This document shows, piece after piece, positions 42,220 to 49,943 of a DNA stretch of 63,894 nucleotides; position 1 is the first letter of the stretch, and each line of letters opens with the position of its first letter. The DNA is from CAYYYA01 sp964517065 (lineage in GTDB: Bacteria > Patescibacteriota > Patescibacteriia > UBA1558 > 2-01-FULL-52-15): the NCBI GenBank assembly GCA_964517065.1, contig CAZFBK010000004.1, forward strand, positions 1 through 63,894. Direction: 5' to 3'. The position numbers were made by a program, and so were the translations under genes. Below the pieces are notes generated by a model that saw nothing but the letters and a program-made list of their open reading frames with translations, did no database searches and was not told the DNA's origin.

Positions 42220-43183
42220 CGTTACTATTACCGGATCTGTCCGAGTCCCTTCCAGCCATGCGGCCGGAATGCGCGGGTTTGCCGCGACACAGGGATTACG
42301 GATACTGCAGTCCGGATACCTGACGTAGTCAGTATCAGCAACGGGTACTGCGCAGGCGTTCGCGAGCAAGACGCTCGTGAAACCCGTTAGAACAATATCA
42401 TATATTCACTGTTTGTGAGCAGAGTCGATACCGGGGGTTTGGTGTCTTTCGAATTTGACCGGTATCGTTTACAAAGAACTACTAGGGCGGATCTCGCGGC
42501 ACGTCGACCTCCATGAAGGGGCCAGACTAGGGGCGGCAGTGCCCCTGGCGACAAGTCCGGCATAAGCGCCGGGTCGAATCCCGAGCGAAGGCGGCGAAGG
42601 CCTCGGCGAGCTCGGGGTAATGCTGACGCTCAGGTGCAGCGTCAAAAGATTTGATTTGCTGGCGGTGGCTAACCCGCCTCAGCCATGTCCGCAAGGAGCG
42701 GAACCGTCGTCACGGAGGGTGCCGAGAGGTCACTTTGTACCTCCAACGATCGATACGGTGATATCTACGGCGGGGTTGCCGGCGTGCAAAGCCCGGGTGC
42801 GAAGGCGATTGACCATCCGCGACTCGGGGTGATATTTCCTTTTTTTAAATTTGTTTGTTTGGTTGCGTGTCCATGCCTGAGTCCGACACGCGAGGACTTT
42901 TGACTTTCAGACGGATGAGCTCCGCATGCAGAGCTGACTCCGATCCCATGGCCGTGGGATGCCTACATTTCAACGGAGTAGGTAACCGTATGTGCGTGGA
43001 CGCTTCGTTGGCTAACGTCCTGAGCCCGCGACCTAGAGTAGGATCGCGTCTACGTTCCCTCGTAAGGGAACACTAACGTTATCGGAAAACCTTCTCTTCC
43101 ATCGCCTTGCCTCCTCCGATGGAGTTGGGCGGGTTCTGGATTCCGGTGATCCGACGTGGATCACCGGCCGCGCGCGGGGCTGA

Positions 43184-43240
43184 TCAGCCCCTGCCGCCGC
43201 TTTCGATATAGGAAATCATGAGGTGCGTGAGGACATTCAT
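43184..43240 (-). CDS. 18-codon leader ORF of the GC-rich transcript
   Basis: On the minus strand AAGGAG is followed after 9 bases by ATG (43240), then MNVLTHLMISYIESGGRG and TGA (43184-43186). The ribosome site is far better than for most genes here. The stop lies inside the GGGGCTGATCAGCCCC palindrome, so translation would affect folding. It could be a regulatory leader peptide. Confidence 0.4.
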   Translation of the reverse strand: MNVLTHLMISYIESGGRG

Positions 43241-43309
43241 AGGGGATTTCTCCTTTTCTGATGTCTTACACCATACTCTGCCGGGCCGAGTGCCAGTAGC
43301 ATTAACGGC

Positions 43310-43338
43310 ACTGTAGCATGTATCAAGATTCTTGTCAA
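43310..43338 (-). promoter_or_regulatory. Promoter of the GC-rich minus-strand transcript
   Basis: On the minus strand TTGACA (43338-43333), a 17-bp spacer and TACAGT (43315-43310) form a good sigma-70-type promoter, with a start expected near 43303. Confidence 0.7.
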
Positions 43339-43381
43339 GCCATCAAGCGTAATATTTGTCAATATTTGGCTAAGATTAGGT

Positions 43382-43448
43382 AAAAGTTGATAGTTGAAAG
43401 TTGTAAGTTAGAAAGGGATTCCTGACAACTTTCAACTTACAACTGATA
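43382..43448. repeat. AAGTTGATAGTTGAAAGTTGTAAG inverted repeat
   Basis: AAAGTTGATAGTTGAAAGTTGTAAG near 43382-43406 is mirrored by ACAACTTTCAACTTACAACTGAT near 43427-43449. It can form a long hairpin between the two divergent promoters. A related unit is at 42103-42153. Confidence 0.6.
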
Positions 43449-43452
43449 ATAA

Positions 43453-43480
43453 TTGACTTTATCTAAAATTCTGGTATACT
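43453..43480 (+). promoter_or_regulatory. Promoter of rplJ-rplL
   Basis: TTGACT (43453-43458), a 16-bp spacer and TATACT (43475-43480) give an expected transcript start near 43487, just before the L10 leader. Confidence 0.75.
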
Positions 43481-43486
43481 GCCTAT

Positions 43487-43629
43487 ACAAATCAATCAGT
43501 CGCCACAGACAGTGGGTGCACCAAGCAAATTGGGGCTTAATCAGGACGTCAAACGTCCAGACCTACCGAGGCCAAACCTAGCTTTATTAGCTAGAAACCT
43601 TATATGTCTGTGGAAATCACAGATTTTTT
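43487..43629 (+). promoter_or_regulatory. Ribosomal protein L10 leader with attenuator
   Basis: The leader before rplJ has the L10-leader pattern: GGGTGCACCAAGCAAATTGG, then CCTACCGAGGCCAAACC. CCACAGACA (43503-43511) can pair with TGTCTGTGG (43605-43613). Alternatively TCTGTG (43607-43612) pairs with CACAGA (43618-43623), followed by six T (43624-43629), a terminator. The two pairings exclude each other, so binding of L10 (L12)n is likely to decide termination. Confidence 0.8.
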
Positions 43630-43746
43630 GTTTAAAATGCAGTACTTAGTAACTAGTAATCAGTAATTAGTCCAAAACTTTACCGATTCCTAATTACTAA
43701 TTTCCAATTTCTAGTTACTAATCCCTAATTACTAATTACTACTCTA

Positions 43747-44268
43747 ATGCCAAAATCCAAAGCCCAGAAGCAAGAGGAGTTGGCCATTGTCCAATCCAAG
43801 GTCAATGCCAGCCAAGGTGTAGTCTTCACTGCGGACCAAGGTCTGACGGTGAAAGACAGCGAAGATCTGCGCAAGAAGCTCCGCGCTGAGCAAGCTGGTT
43901 TGCAAGGCATCAAAAAAACCTTACTGATCAAAGCTCTGGCAGAAGCTAATATTACCAGCGCTGATATCCAAGGAACCGGTAATGTCGCTGTAGCTTTCTC
44001 TGAGACCGATGCTGTCGCTCCAGCTCGTATCGTCCAGAGTATCGCCAAGACCAACGATAAGTTAGTCATTCTTGGAGGATTGCTAGACGGAATGTTCATT
44101 ACGAAAGAAAAAGTCATTGCCTTAGCCAAGTTACCAAGTCGTGATGAATTGCTGGCGCAGACCGTTGGTACTCTACAGGCTCCTATCACTGGTTTTGTCC
44201 GCGTTATGGCTGGTAATCTACGGGGATTGGTGACGGTATTGAACGCTGTGAAGGAGAAGAAGGTTTAA
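43747..44268 (+). CDS. rplJ: 50S ribosomal protein L10
   Basis: This 173-aa stalk-base protein binds 23S rRNA and carries L7/L12 dimers. Family landmarks: KAQKQEELAIVQSKV at the start, GVVFTADQGLTVKDSEDLRKKLR near 24-46, KTLLIKALAEA near 56-66 and the C-terminal LVTVLNAVKEKK helix. It starts at ATG 43747 after a TAATTACTA repeat, without a Shine-Dalgarno. It is controlled by the L10 leader upstream. Confidence 0.96.
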   Translation: MPKSKAQKQEELAIVQSKVNASQGVVFTADQGLTVKDSEDLRKKLRAEQAGLQGIKKTLLIKALAEANITSADIQGTGNVAVAFSETDAVAPARIVQSIAKTNDKLVILGGLLDGMFITKEKVIALAKLPSRDELLAQTVGTLQAPITGFVRVMAGNLRGLVTVLNAVKEKKV

Positions 44269-44270
44269 CC

Positions 44271-44306
44271 ACCCTTTGGTTCCCTCCTTGAAAAGGAGGG
44301 AAGAGC
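44271..44306. repeat. Short relative of the GGAGGG hairpin repeat
   Basis: ACCACCCTTTGGT is followed by TCCCTCCTTGAAAAGGAGGGA. The inner CCCTCC/GGAGGG hairpin matches copies at 12191 and 19651. It sits between rplJ and rplL and may reduce or process the shared transcript. Confidence 0.6.
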
Positions 44307-44358
44307 GATACTCATTAACTTTTATTTATAAAATTAAATTAATTTAAGTAACAACAAT

Positions 44359-44763
44359 ATGTCAGAAGAAAAAGTAATTGAAATCCCTGCCAAATTCCAA
44401 TCAATCGTCAGTGAGATTGAGAAGATGTCAGTCCTAGACCTTTCTGAATTAGTGAAAGTTCTAGAAGATAAGTTCCATGTCTCAGCTGCTGCTCCTATGA
44501 TGATGGGTGCTATGCCAGCTGCCGGTGGTGCTGCTGAAGCCGCTGAAGAGAAAAGCTCATTCAACGTAGAGCTGACTGCTACTGGTGACAACAAGATCGC
44601 TGTCATCAAAGCTGTCCGTGAAGCTACTCAGCTTGGTCTGAAGGAAGCTAAGGATATCGTTGATGCTGCTCCCAAGATGGTCAAAGAAGGCGTAGCCAAG
44701 GCTGACGCTGAAGCCATGAAAGCAGCTCTCGAAGCTGCCGGTGCTACCGTTACTTTGAAGTAA
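44359..44763 (+). CDS. rplL: 50S ribosomal protein L7/L12
   Basis: This 134-aa stalk protein recruits translation factors. The N-terminal dimerisation part (IVSEIEKMSVLDLSELVKVLE) leads to an Ala/Gly/Met hinge (AAAPMMMGAMPAAGG) and the conserved C-terminal domain: FNVELTATGDNKIAVIKAVREATQLGLKEAKDIVD and a final GATVTLK (shown in parts). Length is typical. A strong terminator follows. Confidence 0.97.
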   Translation: MSEEKVIEIPAKFQSIVSEIEKMSVLDLSELVKVLEDKFHVSAAAPMMMGAMPAAGGAAEAAEEKSSFNVELTATGDNKIAVIKAVREATQLGLKEAKDIVDAAPKMVKEGVAKADAEAMKAALEAAGATVTLK

Positions 44764-44823
44764 TAATTCCATTTGAATCAATGATCTAGTCATCCATACG
44801 TGGACGGATTAGATCAGGGTTGA

Positions 44824-44863
44824 CCCCGTTAGAGATTTATCTCTAACGGGGTTGACTTTTTTT
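44824..44863 (+). terminator. Rho-independent terminator after rplL
   Basis: CCCCGTTAGAGAT (44824-44836) pairs with ATCTCTAACGGGG (44839-44851), a 13-bp perfect stem, followed by seven T near 44857-44863. Confidence 0.92.
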
Positions 44864-44940
44864 ATATTAAATAGTATATTAGCGAGTTCCATTCGTTCAT
44901 GTTGTAAGTATGTAAGTCCTCCAAACAGGGAGCTCTATCA

Positions 44941-45348
44941 ATGACATTGGGATTTTTGCGACGCAAAACCTTGATTCCGACCGCTCCGTTCAAGGTCAGC
45001 ATCAAGGATCAGAGAGCTGGTCACATGGGGAGGCGACGTATTACCATGTATCTGCAATCTCTGGTGACGGCCAGAGCAGAGACCATTACTGGGCTCAATC
45101 TGGACTGGCAGGACGATCAAAATGCCAGTTTTAGACTAGAGTACGGTGGTGGCCAGTTTGTCACTGGTACGGTTAAGATCGAGGTTGGTCTGATCTGTCT
45201 GACCTGTGATCTACCGGTGCGCTGGGGTCAGATCTATGGTTCCATACTCGAGGCTTTCCGCCGACAGATGAGGGAGGAGTACTGTAACTACGGTCAGTCT
45301 GTAGTGCTTCAGTACTCAGCCAACGGGCTGGTGGCGGTCAGGCACTAA
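44941..45348 (+). CDS. Small protein resembling PHA-granule-region (PF09650-like) proteins
   Basis: This 135-aa soluble protein has the pattern W-Q-D-D-x-x-x-x-F-R-L-E-Y near 57-70, then GTVKIEVGLICLTCDLPVRWGQIYGSI near 77-103 and an amphipathic C-terminal helix (LEAFRRQMREEY). This recalls the small polyhydroxyalkanoate-system family, where a strand block is followed by a helix. No PHA gene is nearby, so the resemblance may be structural only. GGGAG lies 10 bases before the ATG. Confidence 0.45.
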   Translation: MTLGFLRRKTLIPTAPFKVSIKDQRAGHMGRRRITMYLQSLVTARAETITGLNLDWQDDQNASFRLEYGGGQFVTGTVKIEVGLICLTCDLPVRWGQIYGSILEAFRRQMREEYCNYGQSVVLQYSANGLVAVRH

Positions 45349-45440
45349 CGAGTTGCTACATTGTTCGAAGGCGAGGGTTCGTGGTGGATCCTCGCTTTTT
45401 CTTTTTTCACAAGAAATTTTGTAGTATAATAATAGAAATT

Positions 45441-45974
45441 ATGTATTTAACAGTCCATGCTACTATCGGCGCGCTTATAGCCACACAGACACATAATCCT
45501 GCACTAGCCTTCGGTGCTGGCTTTGCTTCGCACTTTCTTTTTGACTTCATCCCACACGGCGATGAGAAAGTAGGAGAGATGATTACTTCACATAAGGCGA
45601 AATTTATCTTTGTTGCTAGTGTTGACTTGGTTCTGACGATCTGCCTGACGATATTAATATTGGCGATGGCCGGAGACTTCAGCCAGAGGCATTTGGTGTT
45701 ACTAGTAGGTATCATTGGGGCTGTCTTGCCCGATTTCATATCTATGGCCTTTCCGGAATTTCATAAATTATTGCGGGCCAATAGCATTGTGGCATTTTGG
45801 TACCGGGCGTTACGCTGGATCTATATACCTCAGGCAGCGGAACAATTAAATAGATTCCATCATTGGATTCATTCCATTATCTTGCGACGCACTGGTTTCA
45901 AGCTTAGCTTCCCTCAAGGACTTGTTTTCCAAGTAGCTTTTTTGTGCCTGCTCCTAGCAAAATTATTTAATTAG
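45441..45974 (+). CDS. YdjM-like membrane-bound metal-dependent hydrolase family protein
   Basis: This 177-aa membrane protein (from ATG 45441) has about four helices. HFLFDFIPHGDE near 30-41 and VLPDFISMAFPEFHKLL near 90-106 carry the H-x-x-x-D and D/H motifs of this family, and FHHWIHSIIL near 144-153 adds another His group. TATAAT at 45425-45430 precedes the ATG by 10 bases. An upstream in-frame ATG at 45381 would start before that box. Substrate unknown. Confidence 0.6.
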   Translation: MYLTVHATIGALIATQTHNPALAFGAGFASHFLFDFIPHGDEKVGEMITSHKAKFIFVASVDLVLTICLTILILAMAGDFSQRHLVLLVGIIGAVLPDFISMAFPEFHKLLRANSIVAFWYRALRWIYIPQAAEQLNRFHHWIHSIILRRTGFKLSFPQGLVFQVAFLCLLLAKLFN

Positions 45975-46098
45975 TATTCAGTTAATCTTGACAGTGACGA
46001 TAGCCTCGGCTATAATTTTTTTTCGCTCTTTCACGAATCAAATCACACCTGGAGTAAGGAACTTCAGGTAGCAACGCTTCACTGTAGAGGAGGAAGAT

Positions 46099-46380
46099 TT
46101 GCTGCTGTATCAACAAACTGGACTAAACAAAGTGGCGGCCGCGCTTCATGCTGCAGACATGCTTATCCCTAGCAAGACTACACAGAGTGATATCGAGGCA
46201 GCTATTCGTTCCTTGTCCCGACCGCGACGGCTTCTGTTGGAAAAACTCTACGGTTTACAGCCGGGTACTACGGCTAAATCCGCCCAAGCGATCGCTCGCG
46301 AAACGCGCAAGTTCCTCAGCTTTGTTCAGCAGGATCAGCAGATCGCTCTGCGAATGCTGTGGACGAAGCTGACCTCCTAA
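46099..46380 (+). CDS. Small protein with sigma-region-4-like helix pattern
   Basis: This 93-aa protein starts at TTG 46099 behind a strong GGAGG six bases upstream. The middle reads LSRPRRLLLEKLYGLQ near 39-54, followed by AKSAQAIARETRKFLSFVQQDQQIALRMLW, which has the helix-turn-helix rhythm of sigma-70 region 4 (weak resemblance). It has no region 2. The region before it (45975-46080) contains a CCTGGAGTAAGGAACTTCAGG hairpin that may act as a leader. Confidence 0.5.
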   Translation: MLLYQQTGLNKVAAALHAADMLIPSKTTQSDIEAAIRSLSRPRRLLLEKLYGLQPGTTAKSAQAIARETRKFLSFVQQDQQIALRMLWTKLTS

Positions 46381-46406
46381 GTCACAAAATGTTCATATGA
46401 AATAGG

Positions 46407-46428
46407 GCGCGTCTCATCAGAGGCGCGC
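46407..46428 (+). terminator. Hairpin after the 46099 gene
   Basis: GCGCGTCT (46407-46414) pairs with AGGCGCGC (46421-46428), one G-T pair, followed by a T-rich TTTGTCT. A likely terminator of the plus-strand gene. Confidence 0.65.
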
Positions 46429-46437
46429 TTTGTCTAT

Positions 46438-46470
46438 AAAAAAGCGCCACCCAGAGTTAACGTGGGTGGC
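46438..46470 (-). terminator. Terminator of the PP2C-like gene (minus strand)
   Basis: Six A (46438-46443) precede GCCACCCA (46446-46453), which pairs with TGGGTGGC (46463-46470). On the minus strand this is a hairpin with a T run, 215 bases after the stop of the 46685-48760 gene. The 3' UTR between also holds GGATGCGGT/ACCGCATCC (near 46571 and 46631). Confidence 0.7.
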
Positions 46471-46684
46471 TGTTTCCGCTATTGACCTCTCGAGTCCAGA
46501 GTTAGTCGCTTGTTTAAGGCGACTATTTGGTGTCACAGCAGAAAATGGCGATCATATATTAGTACAAGCTGGATGCGGTCCTCTCAGGCTCGGCCAGTGT
46601 CCCACGATGGGACGAAAAAGACCTGATCAAACCGCATCCATATGGTTAACATAGTAACAAAGTAAGCGGAGGTATGCAAATTCA

Positions 46685-48760
46685 TTATTTATTCACCGCC
46701 AGCTGAAAGATGGTGCTACCGTTCAACAAGTAGATGATTTTTTCTTGGCTATCCACGGCGAAGCTCTTGAGATTGTCGAATTTTGGTGAAGTGTACTGAT
46801 CTTTGATATTTCCTGTCTTATCGATAATAGCTACACGTTTATTCGCTGGATCAAGGATATAGAGATAGGGTGATTTGGTGGTAGTCATAATACTGCTGCC
46901 TGTACCAAAGAGCGGTGACGGTCGCTGATAGTCGAAATTTTGTCTCTGGCCTTTGAACAGCTTGACGATTTCTCCCTGATCATTGATCAGCCAGATATTG
47001 CCATCAATAGTGAAGTCTTGAGCGCTTGAAAGTAACGCTTGGTCGTTGAGCCAGACAGAGCTAGCGCTGAAGCTATCGCCATTACCGGTTTGTTTGTAAA
47101 TACTGCCACTGGCACGATCGAGGAGATAGAGATTATCGGAGTAGACTAAAGCTTTGTCGATATTTTGTAGACCGCTATTTAGATTCAGTGTGGTTGTTTC
47201 GAGCGAGCCACCGTTGAGACGCAACAAGGCTTTGTCATTAAGCACGAAAAGATTTTTGGACGTTTGTAACAGTCGTCCGTTCGCCAAGGTGGAGGTAGCG
47301 ATTTTTTGTAATGAATTCGTTAGCTTATACAGACCATCGCTGGCAGTGATATAGGTTTCTGTACCGGAGACGGAGACATACTGAATATTAGCAATGGCTG
47401 ACAGGTCCTGATATTGCAGCGGAGCGGCGACATAGTTGATATGACGGACTTCATTCAGTTGGCGGACAACTTTGTCCTTGACGTCATCTAGGTCGGCTCG
47501 TTGGCTAGCTCCAGTTGGCTGTAACTTGTCTAACATCTCAGACATGGAGATCAGCAAAGTTTCGGCCTGTTTATCGTCTTTGTATTGACGACTGCTATCA
47601 ACCTTGGCTTGGAGATCCGCGATAGAGATCAAGGTTTCATTATAGGTATTTTTTTGTTTGCTGATTTGTGCTCCTAGACCGGTGACGATGATGAGGTTGA
47701 AAACGATCAGGACAATAATGCCAGTACCGGTGACGAGCCAACGGCTAAGCGCAGACTGACTTCGCCAGGTTTGGCTCCAGTTGGTCACGAGTGATTCTAC
47801 TTTGTCCCAAGCTGCCTGCTCACGAGGTTGACGATAGCGTGGATTAGCTATGAAGAGGATCGTGGCTAGTAGGTATTTAAAAGCTGTAGTTAAGATTTTA
47901 GCGATTAAGCGAATATAGGTAATGATTGATCGTCCTATGAAGCTGAGTGTCGGTATAATTTGGAAACCGTGTCCAGCGGCATTTCTTCTGGTTCGTGGTT
48001 GTTGTCGTTCCTGTATAGCAGGATAATCAGGCTCTGAGGTAGATAGTGGAATCGCTGCTGCTTGACGACGTGCCGGAGCGACTGTTTCACGCTGTGGTAT
48101 TTCAGTCTCAGTGGCCATCTCCATCATTTTGATCAAAATAGCAGCGAAACTAACAAAAGTTGGCACTGGCTGTAATAAGACATCGAATTTTTCCACCATT
48201 TCCGCCGGAGAGCCGTGGCTGAGAATTTGTTTGATCTTGACCTCAGAGATATAGTCAGTCAAACCAGAGGTAGTGAAAAGTAAGACGTCGCCTTTGCTGA
48301 TCGAGCCGCTGGTGACATCGGTAAAAAGTTTTAAAGGATTGACCATCTTACTGCCGCTCGTCAGTTGGGAGAGGCTGCCCTGATGCAAGAGCCAAGCAGA
48401 CATGACGCCGATGGCGGCGAAGTGCGCTTCGTCTCGATGTAGCAAGCCAACCACGATGTTCAGATTCTGAAGCCAGATTTTATTTTTTTTCGGAGTTATT
48501 TCTGGCAGGAGGTAGTTGAGATCATCGAGGATTTTTTCTAGAGCAGTTTCCGCCTTGATTTCAATCGTTTGGTCGAACGACTCCACACATTGTTTGATAA
48601 TAGCATCAAGTAGATAGGATTGATCTTGTCGACTTTTCGGAAAATCGCAAATAAGCAAGAGCTTTTTGGCTGGTTGAGCTTCTGAGGATCCGACGAAAAT
48701 TTCGGTTTCACTTCTGCTGGTAGTGGTATCGTGGATAAATAATTTACTGAGTTTTATCAT
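46685..48760 (-). CDS. PP2C-like / transmembrane / beta-propeller protein
   Basis: This protein of about 691 aa has a degenerate PP2C/SpoIIE-like N-terminal domain (residues 1-220): LLLICDFPKS, a LLHRDEAHFAAIGVMSAWLL core and GDVLLFTTSGLTDYIS. The metal-binding aspartates are only partly kept. A linker rich in Pro, Gln and Arg and a membrane helix (WLVTGTGIIVLIVFNLIIVTGL, near 340-361) follow. After a coiled-coil-like stretch there is a repeat region of six or so strands with YLLD, IWLIND, YLYILDP and YLLNG blades, resembling an NHL/PQQ propeller. It may be a sensor of extracellular ligand coupled to an inactive phosphatase. A TTG start at 48775 is possible; ATG 48760 is preferred. Confidence 0.7.
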   Translation of the reverse strand: MIKLSKLFIHDTTTSRSETEIFVGSSEAQPAKKLLLICDFPKSRQDQSYLLDAIIKQCVESFDQTIEIKAETALEKILDDLNYLLPEITPKKNKIWLQNLNIVVGLLHRDEAHFAAIGVMSAWLLHQGSLSQLTSGSKMVNPLKLFTDVTSGSISKGDVLLFTTSGLTDYISEVKIKQILSHGSPAEMVEKFDVLLQPVPTFVSFAAILIKMMEMATETEIPQRETVAPARRQAAAIPLSTSEPDYPAIQERQQPRTRRNAAGHGFQIIPTLSFIGRSIITYIRLIAKILTTAFKYLLATILFIANPRYRQPREQAAWDKVESLVTNWSQTWRSQSALSRWLVTGTGIIVLIVFNLIIVTGLGAQISKQKNTYNETLISIADLQAKVDSSRQYKDDKQAETLLISMSEMLDKLQPTGASQRADLDDVKDKVVRQLNEVRHINYVAAPLQYQDLSAIANIQYVSVSGTETYITASDGLYKLTNSLQKIATSTLANGRLLQTSKNLFVLNDKALLRLNGGSLETTTLNLNSGLQNIDKALVYSDNLYLLDRASGSIYKQTGNGDSFSASSVWLNDQALLSSAQDFTIDGNIWLINDQGEIVKLFKGQRQNFDYQRPSPLFGTGSSIMTTTKSPYLYILDPANKRVAIIDKTGNIKDQYTSPKFDNLKSFAVDSQEKIIYLLNGSTIFQLAVNK

Positions 48761-48982
48761 GATTTTTGTGCCCAAATTATAACATCTTTACCAGATTTTT
48801 TCCACAAAAGTAGAATGAGAAGCTAGGAGTTTGAAGTTGGGAGTTAGTTTAGAGTAGTGGATTATTTACATGAAGCTCTGTATTGACCAGGAAGTCTTTT
48901 AGCAGGAACTTTATACTTACTACTTTATACATCCTACTATAATCCATACTCCTTTCTCCTTGCTCCTGTCTCATGCTACAAT

Positions 48983-49549
48983 ATGATCATTATGCTAAAA
49001 CTCTTATTCGGCTCCAGCCTGCGCGCCGGTCTTGTCACCTGGTTTATCAAGCAACCCGATGCTCAATCAACACTTGACCAACTCATTGGGGAGCTGCGTC
49101 AGCCGGCCAAAAAACTTTTGCCAGAATTAGCCGGTTTGGTGGATATGGGTTTGATCGAGAAGGAACAGATCGACGGTGACTGGGTCTGGTATTTGAATGC
49201 GGAGTTTCCACTTTTGCCAGAGTTCAAGTCGTTGATTTATAAAGCTGTCATCGTCTTGGAGCAACGCTTAGCTCAGCAGTTGGCCGGTATCAAAGGAATA
49301 CAGCTGTTGATTTTGACAGGAGTTTTCAACGGTAGCGAAGTGCTAACTGATATTTTTATGGTGGGGACGATAGATAAAAAAGCAGTAGAGAACGTCTTGA
49401 ATAAATTAGGTTCTGATTTCCAAGACAGCCTGCGTTACACCATTCTGACCAAAGCAGAATTTACCTATCGTAAAGAAATGACTGATAAGTTTGTCTATCA
49501 GGTATTAAATATCCGACCAACGGTAGTTATTAATAAGTTGACGACGTAA
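48983..49549 (+). CDS. Winged-helix protein with nucleotidyltransferase-like C-terminal domain
   Basis: This 188-aa protein starts with an ArsR-like winged helix: LKLLFGSSLRAGLVTWFIKQPD, then LDQLIGELRQPAKKLLPELAGLVDMGLIEKEQIDGDWVWYLN (given in parts). The second half (GIQLLILTGVFNGSEVLTDIFMVG) has the layout of a minimal nucleotidyltransferase, but the G-S-x-A-x-G-x-x-x-x-S-D-x-D motif is reduced to NGSEVLTDIF, so activity is doubtful. A second ATG at 48992 is an equal candidate start. It is followed 2 bases later by the TsaB-like gene. Confidence 0.65.
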   Translation: MIIMLKLLFGSSLRAGLVTWFIKQPDAQSTLDQLIGELRQPAKKLLPELAGLVDMGLIEKEQIDGDWVWYLNAEFPLLPEFKSLIYKAVIVLEQRLAQQLAGIKGIQLLILTGVFNGSEVLTDIFMVGTIDKKAVENVLNKLGSDFQDSLRYTILTKAEFTYRKEMTDKFVYQVLNIRPTVVINKLTT

Positions 49550-49551
49550 CC

Positions 49552-49935
49552 ATGTCTACCTTGCTCGTTTCATGGACTGCGGCTGGTAAGCTGACGTTGT
49601 TCCTCGAATATCGGGGGAAGACCAGTCATTTGCATATAACAGATAAACATTTGGATCAGGTTTTGCTGTTTGGTATTGACGCTATCTATAAGAAGCAGAG
49701 GATTCCCTTTTCGTCTTTGAAGCGTATCGGTGTGGTGAAACAGGAGATGAGTCTTGCTTCCTTGAGATTATTGCTCTCAGCAGTAAATAGTCTGGTTTGG
49801 GCGCTGGGCCTATCAGTTACATGGATCAGTCAGAAACAGTTCGATCATCCGGAGTCTATTAAATGGCCGAAAAAGACAGTGTTATTGAAACCGAAATATG
49901 ATCGGCCAGCGGTGATAACTAAATCAAAGAAGTAG
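49552..49935 (+). CDS. TsaB-like (ASKHA) short protein
   Basis: This 127-aa protein resembles the N-terminal half of TsaB, the partner of TsaD in tRNA t6A synthesis. The pattern is an early strand, HLDQVLLFGIDAIYKKQ, then IGVVKQEMSLASLRLLLSAVNSLVWALGLSV in place of the GPGSFTGLR...A.ALA..L.IPV motif (shown in parts). The glycine-rich loop is lost, and the protein stops where TsaB would continue. It may be a remnant or a diverged scaffold. A damaged copy of its 3' end lies at 50446-50525. Confidence 0.5.
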   Translation: MSTLLVSWTAAGKLTLFLEYRGKTSHLHITDKHLDQVLLFGIDAIYKKQRIPFSSLKRIGVVKQEMSLASLRLLLSAVNSLVWALGLSVTWISQKQFDHPESIKWPKKTVLLKPKYDRPAVITKSKK

Positions 49936-49943
49936 CTTGTATT

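Larger units (their letters stand above)
42165..43303 (-). ncRNA. Candidate ~1.1-kb structured RNA
   Basis: No frame in this GC-rich stretch gives a convincing protein; minus-strand frames break every few codons. Perfect or near-perfect hairpins follow one another: 42426-42433/42460-42467, 42529-42534/42541-42546, 42557-42561/42568-42572, 42625-42630/42638-42643, 42661-42665/42674-42678, 42688-42692/42698-42702, 42865-42871/42885-42891, 42943-42948/42955-42960, 43054-43060/43065-43071, 43143-43152/43158-43167 and 43176-43183/43184-43191. A minus-strand promoter (43310-43338) and terminator (42165-42219) frame it. I could not match it to RNase P, tmRNA, SRP or 6S RNA. It accounts for most of the gap 42033-43450; the first 130 bases hold AAGTTG-type repeats. 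Confidence 0.5.

Noticed and set aside
42145..42369. Minus-strand 74-codon frame in the GC-rich stretch
   Set aside because: It starts at TTG without a ribosome site and runs through the strong terminator hairpin at 42165-42219 into its T run.
42572..42583. GGGTCGAATCCC, which resembles a tRNA T arm
   Set aside because: The loop is one base short, and no acceptor, D or anticodon arm can be built around it.
42620..43076. Overlapping plus-strand frames of about 70 codons
   Set aside because: They are mutually overlapping, lack ribosome sites, have unlikely composition and cross many hairpins of the probable minus-strand RNA.
43184..43303. RNase P RNA, tmRNA or SRP RNA identity for the GC-rich transcript
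   Set aside because: I looked for GAGGAAAGTCC, ACAGAAA, a tag-peptide frame with a tRNA-like end, and GGTCAGGTCCGGAAGGAAGC-type motifs and found none.
46430..46654. Plus-strand 74-codon frame before the PP2C-like gene
   Set aside because: It begins inside a terminator region and includes the minus-strand terminator hairpin; the stretch is better explained as 3' UTR of the 46685-48760 gene.
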